Below the pieces are notes generated by a model. That model saw nothing but the letters and a program-made list of their open reading frames with translations, was not told where the DNA came from and made no database searches. Positions 22,025 to 27,073 of a stretch of DNA of 27,073 nucleotides are shown in pieces. The DNA lies in NCBI GenBank assembly GCA_900754275.1, contig CAAECF010000008.1, forward strand, positions 1-27,073, written 5' to 3'. The DNA comes from an uncultured Collinsella sp. Its GTDB lineage: Bacteria > Actinomycetota > Coriobacteriia > Coriobacteriales > Coriobacteriaceae. The stretch's first letter is position 1; each line of letters opens with the position of its first letter. The translations under genes were made by a program, and so were the position numbers.

Positions 22025-22074
22025 ACCAAACGCCGACCAAATACTGACCAAATGCTTGACCACATAGGGCCAAA
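22025..22074. repeat. Helically phased short repeats upstream of recA
   Basis: ACCAAA or close variants start at 22025, 22036, 22047, 22059 (ACCACA) and 22069 (GCCAAA), spaced 10-12 bases apart. Three of them extend to GACCAAAT or GACCACAT. They lie about 45-90 bases upstream of the recA -35 element. Confidence 0.55.
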
Positions 22075-22149
22075 TATAAGCAAGGAAGGCGAAAATAAAC
22101 CTATGACCAGCAAAAACGCTGAATTTGTCAGAGGTCCCTATCTCCACAA

Positions 22150-22173
22150 TTAAGGGGCCCTAAGGCCCCTTAA
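22150..22173 (-). terminator. Hairpin after cinA
   Basis: TTAAGGGGCC (22150-22159) and GGCCCCTTAA (22164-22173) form a perfect 10-bp stem with a 4-base loop, seven bases after the cinA stop. The T-run on the minus strand is weak, so termination is probable but not certain. Confidence 0.6.
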
Positions 22174-22180
22174 AACACGT

Positions 22181-22711
22181 CTATTCCATAGAGTTGAGCA
22201 AAAGGGCAATGCGTCCCAATGCCTCCGCGACCGCATGGGCACGAACACACGAACGGTCGCCCTCATAGTGGCAGCGCACAGAGTCCACGACCGGCACTTC
22301 CCCATCAGCCGCGCGATACGCCCAGCCAATATAGAAAGTGCCAGCCGGATCGTCCTCAGTGCCGCCGCCGGGGCCGGCATAACCCGTTGCGCTCACTGCA
22401 ATATCGCTCTGGTACAGCTCCAGCGAACCCGCCGCCATCTCGCGCGCGGTCTGATGCGACACCGCGGTATAGCGGTCGAGCGTCTCCTGATCAACGCCCA
22501 AAACGCGATGCTTGATCTCATCGCAGTAGGTCACCGCACCGCCACGCAGCACCGCCGAGGCGCCCGGGATATCGGCAATCGTCGAGGCAATCATACCTGC
22601 TGTCAGCGACTCAGCCGTCGAAACCGTCACGCCCCGAGCGCTCGCGCGCTCGACAATATGACGCGCCAGCTCCTCGTTATGTGCGGAAATCTGCTCAAAA
22701 GAGTCCGTCAT
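22181..22711 (-). CDS. cinA: CinA C-terminal domain protein (nicotinamide-nucleotide amidase)
   Basis: A 176-residue protein equivalent to the PncC/CinA C-terminal domain, which deamidates NMN to NaMN in NAD recycling. Conserved stretches are STAESLTAGMIASTIADIPGAS, GGAVTYCDEIKHRVLGV and SATGYAGPGGGTEDDPAGTFYIG. The N-terminal COG1058 domain of full CinA is absent, as in many bacteria. I chose the ATG at 22711; a GTG two codons upstream (22717) is an equally possible start, since the ribosome site is ambiguous. It follows pgsA closely and precedes recA, the frequent pgsA-cinA-recA order. A hairpin after the stop separates it from the recA promoter. Confidence 0.92.
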   Translation of the reverse strand: MTDSFEQISAHNEELARHIVERASARGVTVSTAESLTAGMIASTIADIPGASAVLRGGAVTYCDEIKHRVLGVDQETLDRYTAVSHQTAREMAAGSLELYQSDIAVSATGYAGPGGGTEDDPAGTFYIGWAYRAADGEVPVVDSVRCHYEGDRSCVRAHAVAEALGRIALLLNSME

Positions 22712-22723
22712 ACCCACCAGGAC

Positions 22724-23362
22724 CTAGACCGAAAAGACGATCTTGCGGCAGTTCCAGAAGTACTGGGCGCCCGAGATAACGGTCAGGACAACGGCAACGG
22801 CGTACAGGAAGCGCGACACCGAGTAGATGCCGAGCGTCAGCGCCAGCGGGCCAAGGTGCAAGCCGGCCATCGCAAAGACGCACAGGTAACCGCAGATGGA
22901 GACCATCGTGGTCGCCGTCTTGTACTTGCCAAGCTTATCGGCGGCAACGACCACGCCGGCGGCACTCGCGACCATGCGAAGGGCGCTCACCAGAAGCTCA
23001 CGGAACAGGATAATGAACACGGACCACACGGTCACAGCGCCAAAATCCAAGAACAGCAGCAGAGCCGAGAACACCAGCAGCTTATCGGCGATGGGGTCCA
23101 AGAACTTACCGAAATCGGTAATCTCGTTGCGCGAGCGCGCCAGATAACCGTCGACCTTATCGGTGCACGACAGGATCACATACAGAATGAAGGCAGCGGC
23201 GGCGAGCGGGCCGTCGAAGGTGCTCCAATCTGTACCGGCAACACTCGTGTGAGAAAGCGCCGACACGATCATGAACACCGGGATAAAGACGATGCGAACG
23301 CACGTCACGATGTTGGCGGGCGTCCAAACACTCGTCAGTTCCTTATTGCTCTCGTTTGCCAC
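22724..23362 (-). CDS. pgsA: CDP-diacylglycerol-glycerol-3-phosphate 3-phosphatidyltransferase
   Basis: A 212-residue membrane enzyme making phosphatidylglycerol phosphate, the committed step to phosphatidylglycerol. The signature D68-x2-D71-G-x2-A-R-x8-G85-x3-D89-x3-D93 is complete, with about five to six membrane helices. The start is GTG at 23362, preceded by AGGAGAG at seven bases. The N-terminus TPANIVTCVRIVFIPVF is typical of PgsA. Position between rimO and cinA is the conserved context for the true pgsA, which makes this the better candidate than the paralogue at 1813-2517. Confidence 0.95.
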   Translation of the reverse strand: MANESNKELTSVWTPANIVTCVRIVFIPVFMIVSALSHTSVAGTDWSTFDGPLAAAAFILYVILSCTDKVDGYLARSRNEITDFGKFLDPIADKLLVFSALLLFLDFGAVTVWSVFIILFRELLVSALRMVASAAGVVVAADKLGKYKTATTMVSICGYLCVFAMAGLHLGPLALTLGIYSVSRFLYAVAVVLTVISGAQYFWNCRKIVFSV

Positions 23363-23371
23363 GATGCTCTC

Positions 23372-24721
23372 CTACTCCACAACATGGCCGATAAGCTCAT
23401 AGCAGAAGCTATCGGTAAACTCGACCGTCAGAATATCGCCCACGGACGCCTCGCTGGCGTCCAAGTGCACCGCGCCATCGGAATCGGGCGCCTGGAACCA
23501 AGCGTGGCCGATCAGCTCGGCGCCGTCCTCGGTCTCCTCGATGCCGTCGACAATCACCTGGGCGCGCTCGCCCACATGTGCGGCGGTGGCGGCAAAACCG
23601 AGCGACTCGGCCAGGTCCATGGCCTCCTGGGCGCGCTCGAGCTTGACCTCCTCATCGACCTGACCCTCCATCTTAGCGGCCAGGCTGCCCTCCTCCTGCG
23701 AGTAGGCAAAGACGCTCGTGTAGTCAAAGCCGACGGTGTCCATAAAGTCGATAAGGTCGCGGAACTCATCGTCGGTCTCGGTCGGGAAGCCGACCATGGC
23801 CGTGGAACGGATCACAATGCCGGGGATACGCTCACGCAGATCACGGAACAGGTCCTCGAGCTCCTGGCGCGAACCAGAACGGCGCATAGCCTTGAGGATG
23901 CGCGCGTCGCAGTGCTGCACGGGGATATCGATATAAGGCAGTACCTCGGGCGTATCGCGAATCGTATCGATAAGCTCGTCGGTCATGCCCTCGGGCTGCA
24001 GGTAGAGCACGCGGACCCAGACGTTGTGCGGGCGCACGGCCTCGGCGACGGCATGCAGCAGCTGCGCCAGATTGCGCGGCGAGCCATCGGTGACGTCTTC
24101 GTCGGCAAAGTCGGTGCCCCAAATACCCGTGTCCTGGCCGATCAGCACGATCTCTCGCACGCCACCGGCAACCAAGTCGCGCACCTCGGAAATAATGCTC
24201 TCGGCATTGCGCGAGTGATAACGACCGCGGATATACGGGATCATGCAGAAGCTACAGAAGCGGTTGCAGCCATCGGAGATCTTGACGTAGGCGACAGCGC
24301 CCTCGACGGTGCGCTTGACCTGCGGAATATAGGCGGCAATCTCACGCTCGACACCCAGCACGCCATCGATGACCGTCACAATGCCATCCTCCTCGTCGGC
24401 CTTCACAAAGGCAGCGACCTCGGGCAGCTCGTCAGGCAGGTCGTCGCCATAGCGCGACGGCACACAGCCGCACATGACGATGGGACAAGAACGAACGCCG
24501 TCCTGAACCTCGTTGGCGAGCTCGAGCGTGGTCTCGATGCTCTCGGACGTTGCGGAGGCGAGGAACGAGCATGTATTGACGATGGCGATATCGGCATCCT
24601 GTGGGTCGAATGCCTCCTCGTAGCCCGCGGCGGTCAAAAGAGAACGCATGCGGTCGGTGTCAACCTCGTTCTTAGCGCACCCGAGGGTGATGTAGAGCAC
24701 GGAGCCCAACGGTGTATCCAT
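23372..24721 (-). CDS. rimO: Ribosomal protein S12 methylthiotransferase RimO
   Basis: A 449-residue radical-SAM enzyme that methylthiolates a conserved aspartate of ribosomal protein S12. It has the UPF0004 domain with LGCAKNEVD (the RimO version), NTCSF and MCGCVPSR cysteines, the radical-SAM triad in GCNRFCSFCMIPYIRG, and a C-terminal TRAM domain. Length fits. The ribosome site is unusual: AAAGGA lies about 13 bases before the ATG, so expression may depend on coupling from yajQ, 27 bases upstream. pgsA follows after nine bases. Confidence 0.96.
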   Translation of the reverse strand: MDTPLGSVLYITLGCAKNEVDTDRMRSLLTAAGYEEAFDPQDADIAIVNTCSFLASATSESIETTLELANEVQDGVRSCPIVMCGCVPSRYGDDLPDELPEVAAFVKADEEDGIVTVIDGVLGVEREIAAYIPQVKRTVEGAVAYVKISDGCNRFCSFCMIPYIRGRYHSRNAESIISEVRDLVAGGVREIVLIGQDTGIWGTDFADEDVTDGSPRNLAQLLHAVAEAVRPHNVWVRVLYLQPEGMTDELIDTIRDTPEVLPYIDIPVQHCDARILKAMRRSGSRQELEDLFRDLRERIPGIVIRSTAMVGFPTETDDEFRDLIDFMDTVGFDYTSVFAYSQEEGSLAAKMEGQVDEEVKLERAQEAMDLAESLGFAATAAHVGERAQVIVDGIEETEDGAELIGHAWFQAPDSDGAVHLDASEASVGDILTVEFTDSFCYELIGHVVE

Positions 24722-24748
24722 GTTGGAGAGCAGTCCTTTCGAATGATA

Positions 24749-25246
24749 TTAGCGGTAGTTGGTGAACTGCAGCGGCTGGCCGTAGTCCTGGTCGCGCAGG
24801 AACTGGATCACGGTCTGCAACGCGTCCTTCGAAGCAGAGGAAACACGCAGCTTGTCGGCCTCGATAGTCACCTTGACCTTGAGCTTTTGGTCCTTGATGT
24901 CCTTGTTGATCTTCTTGGCGGTCGTCTGGTCGATACCCTCGACGATATGGCCGAGCACGCGCACGGTGCCGCCCGATGCCGCCTGCGGAGCATCCCACGA
25001 GACAGCCTTGAGGTCGATGCCGCGCTTGATGAGCTTGGAGCTCAGCACGTCGATAATCTGCTTGGAGACAAAGTCGGCCGGGGCGTTGATCGTAAAGAGC
25101 TTGTCGCCCTTCGAAAGCTCGATCGTGGCGCCGGAATCCTTCAGGTCATAGCGCTGGGAAATCTCACGCGTGGTTTGCTGGAAGGCGTTGTCGACCTCTT
25201 GCATGTTGACCTCGGACACGACGTCGAAGCTGGAATCTTTAGCCAT
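24749..25246 (-). CDS. yajQ: YajQ family nucleotide-binding protein
   Basis: A 165-residue cytosolic protein of the YajQ/DUF520 family. The family start SSFDVVSEVNMQEVDNAFQQ and the ISQRYDLKDSGATIEL segment are clear, and the C-terminus LQFTNYR is the usual ending. Members bind nucleic acid or cyclic di-GMP in some species; no specific role can be assigned here. The ATG has GAAAGGAAA upstream. It lies between the RodZ-like gene and rimO on the same strand. Confidence 0.95.
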   Translation of the reverse strand: MAKDSSFDVVSEVNMQEVDNAFQQTTREISQRYDLKDSGATIELSKGDKLFTINAPADFVSKQIIDVLSSKLIKRGIDLKAVSWDAPQAASGGTVRVLGHIVEGIDQTTAKKINKDIKDQKLKVKVTIEADKLRVSSASKDALQTVIQFLRDQDYGQPLQFTNYR

Positions 25247-25272
25247 GATGTTTCCTTTCGCGTACGAGCGGC

Positions 25273-26784
25273 TTAGTAGCTATCGTACGAATAGTCGGTA
25301 GAATCGGTGGGCGTCTGGCCGTCAGTTGCGGTATCGGCGCCATCCGTGGATTGGGCATCGGTGCCGTCGGTGGTGTCGGCACCATCGGTGGTGTCGGTAC
25401 CATCAGAACTTTCACCATTCTCGGAACCAGTCGTCTCCTTCTTGGGAACGGTGATCGTCACACGCGCCACGCCCGAGGTCTTGGTATCGTAACGGACCTT
25501 TTCGCCGTTCTTGGTAACGGTGACATCGGAAGGCTTGGACGTGGTGATCTCGATCGAGGACTCAGGCGTGTACTCCTGCTCAAAGGGGCCAGTCGCCTGG
25601 GCGCCATAGACCGACTTGCCATCGACCTTGACCTCAATCCAGGCGGTCTTTCCCTTGGCAACGGAGACCTTGACCTTCGTTACCTCGTTTTCTTCCTTTT
25701 TAGCCGTCGTCTTGGTGGCGTCCGAATCGGTCGACTCATCCGTCGCCTCATCGGTGTCCTCATCCTCGTCGACCGTTTCGGTCTTCTTAGAGGACTTCTT
25801 GGGCGTCGTCTTGGTAGCAGTGGGCGTCTCGGGCGTGGTCTCGGGCGTCGAAGATGCGCAGCCGCGCAGAAGTACCACGATGAGCACGATCAGCAGCAAC
25901 GCCACGGCACCGATGCCGGCGTAGACGATACGCGGATCGAGACCGTTGTTTTGAGGAGTACGGGAACCGCCGCGTCCACGACTGGAACTGCTGCGGCCGC
26001 CTCCCTGAGGCATACGACCACGATTGCTGTCGGAACGGCCGCGATAGCCACCCTGGCCCTGAAGGCTGCGCTGACCCGAGCGGGGCGCAAGTTCACCGCG
26101 GCCTTGATAGCCACGCTGGCACGCACGTGGAGCCGAAGAGTGCTGGCCATACGGCTGTGATTGAGAGCGAAGACGCGGCGTCACCTGCGTGGCATCGGCG
26201 TCCGCATAGCCACTGCGAGAACGTCCGGTGGAGATACCACGGTGACCGCGATCGGAATAGCCGCCGTCGCCGTAGCCGGCACGAGGGTCACGCGCCACGC
26301 CGCGGGCAGCGGGAAGTGCACGGTCCTCGGGCATCGGCGTACTGCGGAACCGGTCACGCTGTGAGCGAATCTCCTCGCCCGAACCCGTCTCGGTAATATA
26401 GCCAGCCTGCTGCGGACGCTGACCATAACGCGTTGAGCGACCACCCTGAACCATCAAGAAGCGCCCATTATCCACCGAGGAACGTGAATTGACATAGCCG
26501 GCGGCGTCCTGAAAACGACCGCCCTGCTGCGACGTCTCGCGCTCGTATGCCATCAGCTCGTCAAAGTAGGCATTGACGACCTCGCGCGGATTGAGGCCCA
26601 AAAAGCGAGCATAGCTCGAAATCATGCCCTGCGCATAGCCGCGCGGCGGCATCGAAGCAAAGTTACCGGTCTCGAAAAACTCGATGATCTGCGGCCTGAT
26701 TTTGATGGTGTTGGCGACCTGCTGAATGGAAAGGCCCATTCGGCGACGCTGCTCGAGAAGCATGTCACCAAAGCGCGCAGCCAT
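25273..26784 (-). CDS. RodZ-like helix-turn-helix membrane protein
   Basis: A 503-residue protein with RodZ architecture: an N-terminal HTH_25 domain (about 3-75, FGDMLLEQRRRMGLSIQQVA), one membrane helix (286-307), and an extracytoplasmic beta domain (about 365-447, DUF4115-like). RodZ links MreB to the cell-wall elongation machinery. Unusual here is the ~200-residue cytoplasmic linker (80-280), strongly rich in Arg, Gly, Ser, Gln and Tyr with RGG-like pieces. Outside the membrane, an acidic Thr/Ser/Asp-rich stalk (310-365) and a C-terminal tail with repeating TDGxDT units (458-495) flank the beta domain. The ATG overlaps the ftsK stop (TGATG) and has GGAGG upstream. Whether it serves elongation in this organism is an inference. 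Confidence 0.88.
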   Translation of the reverse strand: MAARFGDMLLEQRRRMGLSIQQVANTIKIRPQIIEFFETGNFASMPPRGYAQGMISSYARFLGLNPREVVNAYFDELMAYERETSQQGGRFQDAAGYVNSRSSVDNGRFLMVQGGRSTRYGQRPQQAGYITETGSGEEIRSQRDRFRSTPMPEDRALPAARGVARDPRAGYGDGGYSDRGHRGISTGRSRSGYADADATQVTPRLRSQSQPYGQHSSAPRACQRGYQGRGELAPRSGQRSLQGQGGYRGRSDSNRGRMPQGGGRSSSSRGRGGSRTPQNNGLDPRIVYAGIGAVALLLIVLIVVLLRGCASSTPETTPETPTATKTTPKKSSKKTETVDEDEDTDEATDESTDSDATKTTAKKEENEVTKVKVSVAKGKTAWIEVKVDGKSVYGAQATGPFEQEYTPESSIEITTSKPSDVTVTKNGEKVRYDTKTSGVARVTITVPKKETTGSENGESSDGTDTTDGADTTDGTDAQSTDGADTATDGQTPTDSTDYSYDSY

Positions 26785-27073
26785 CAGAATCCTCCAAACT
26801 CACGATCTTCACGTGCCATCTCGGCGTCGACAGATTCCAGCGCGGCAAGCCCCTCCTCGTCCAACAGGACCTCGCGCGGCTTGGAACCGTCGGGCGGGCC
26901 GACGACACCCTTTTCTTCCAGCATGTCCATAATACGCCCGGCACGCGCATAGCCAACCTTCAGACGACGTTGCAGGCCAGATGTGGAGCCAAGCTGCGAT
27001 TCCACCACAATATGGGCGGCTTCCCAAATGAGCGGATCATCGTCTTGCGGCTCGGCTACTCCGGTGCGGACAA
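26784..27073 (-). CDS. ftsK: DNA translocase FtsK, C-terminal part (gamma domain)
   Basis: The 3' end of ftsK; the 5' part lies beyond the window. The visible ~95 residues contain the gamma winged-helix domain (DPLIWEAAHIVVESQLG, then LQRRLKVGYARAGRIMDMLEEKG and SKPREVLLD), which reads KOPS-type sequences and directs the translocase toward dif. FtsK couples chromosome segregation to septation at the division site. The reading frame is open to the window edge. The stop overlaps the RodZ-like start (TGATG). Confidence 0.95.
   Translation of the reverse strand, partial: VRTGVAEPQDDDPLIWEAAHIVVESQLGSTSGLQRRLKVGYARAGRIMDMLEEKGVVGPPDGSKPREVLLDEEGLAALESVDAEMAREDREFGGF

Noticed and set aside
22235..25276. 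A plus-strand open frame of about 1000 codons opposite cinA, pgsA, rimO and yajQ
   Set aside because: It is a mirror of GC-rich genes in the opposite strand. It has no ribosome site and no domain, and the minus-strand proteins have complete catalytic motifs.
25290..25420. Short tandem repeats in the 3' part of the RodZ-like gene as a phase-variable tract
   Set aside because: They encode in-frame TDGxDT units of varied sequence, not a homopolymer or identical short unit prone to frame slippage.

Overview
The window reads as chromosomal sequence from a moderately GC-rich Coriobacteriia bacterium; Collinsella or a close relative is my best guess, by gene content and order, not by any database search. 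Actinobacterial signatures (a GarA-like FHA protein followed by an FtsR-like MerR regulator; the block nrdR / LysM membrane protein / lexA) sit beside features more familiar from Firmicutes (RNase Y, SpoVS, DUF1836, DegV). That mixture is typical of the class. Most of the window is conserved housekeeping DNA. I see no CRISPR array, tRNA, rRNA, transposase or prophage gene.

Layout. (1) 47-1416, minus: a lantibiotic-immunity-type ABC transporter (ATPase plus permease) in DNA visibly richer in GC than the rest. The permease ends early, right at the window edge. (2) 1813-5616, plus: CDP-alcohol phosphatidyltransferase, GarA-like FHA protein, MerR regulator, apt, and a secreted NlpC/P60 hydrolase, closed by a terminator. 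(3) 5703-7395: a DegV lipid-binding protein (plus) and a DUF1836 MerR-like protein (minus), convergent, sharing a bidirectional terminator and an identical 12-bp promoter motif. (4) 7500-9858: trxB (minus) diverging from an MGDG-synthase-type glycosyltransferase (plus). (5) 9859-10251: a gene-free spacer between convergent genes, packed with long hairpins. (6) 10252-13156: dut, nrdR and a LysM protein (minus) facing lexA and an acyltransferase-like membrane protein (plus), with three LexA boxes between them. (7) 13141-19813, minus: rny, a GHKL ATPase, spoVS, miaB, miaA, hflX. (8) 20071-21923, minus: recA-recX behind a promoter whose spacer contains a LexA box. (9) 22181-27073, minus: ftsK (partial), rodZ-like, yajQ, rimO, pgsA, cinA.

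How the genes fit together. LexA, RecA, RecX and the LysM protein form an SOS circuit: damage sensing, recombination, RecA modulation and probably division arrest. dut and nrdR manage nucleotide pools. miaA/miaB modify tRNA, rimO modifies ribosomal protein S12, HflX acts on ribosomes and RNase Y turns over mRNA. FtsK, RodZ, two CDP-alcohol phosphatidyltransferases, the glycosyltransferase and the NlpC/P60 hydrolase serve envelope and division.

The observations most worth following are the shared operator-like motif linking DegV and DUF1836, a repeated palindromic element with a compensatory base-pair change (9872-9975 and 10131-10240), a 57-bp palindrome at 1628-1684, a hairpin that would sequester the nrdR start, helically phased repeats upstream of recA, the MutL/Hsp90-like ATPase next to RNase Y, and the truncated GC-rich transporter. 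I did not find a clear, complete, new multi-gene system.
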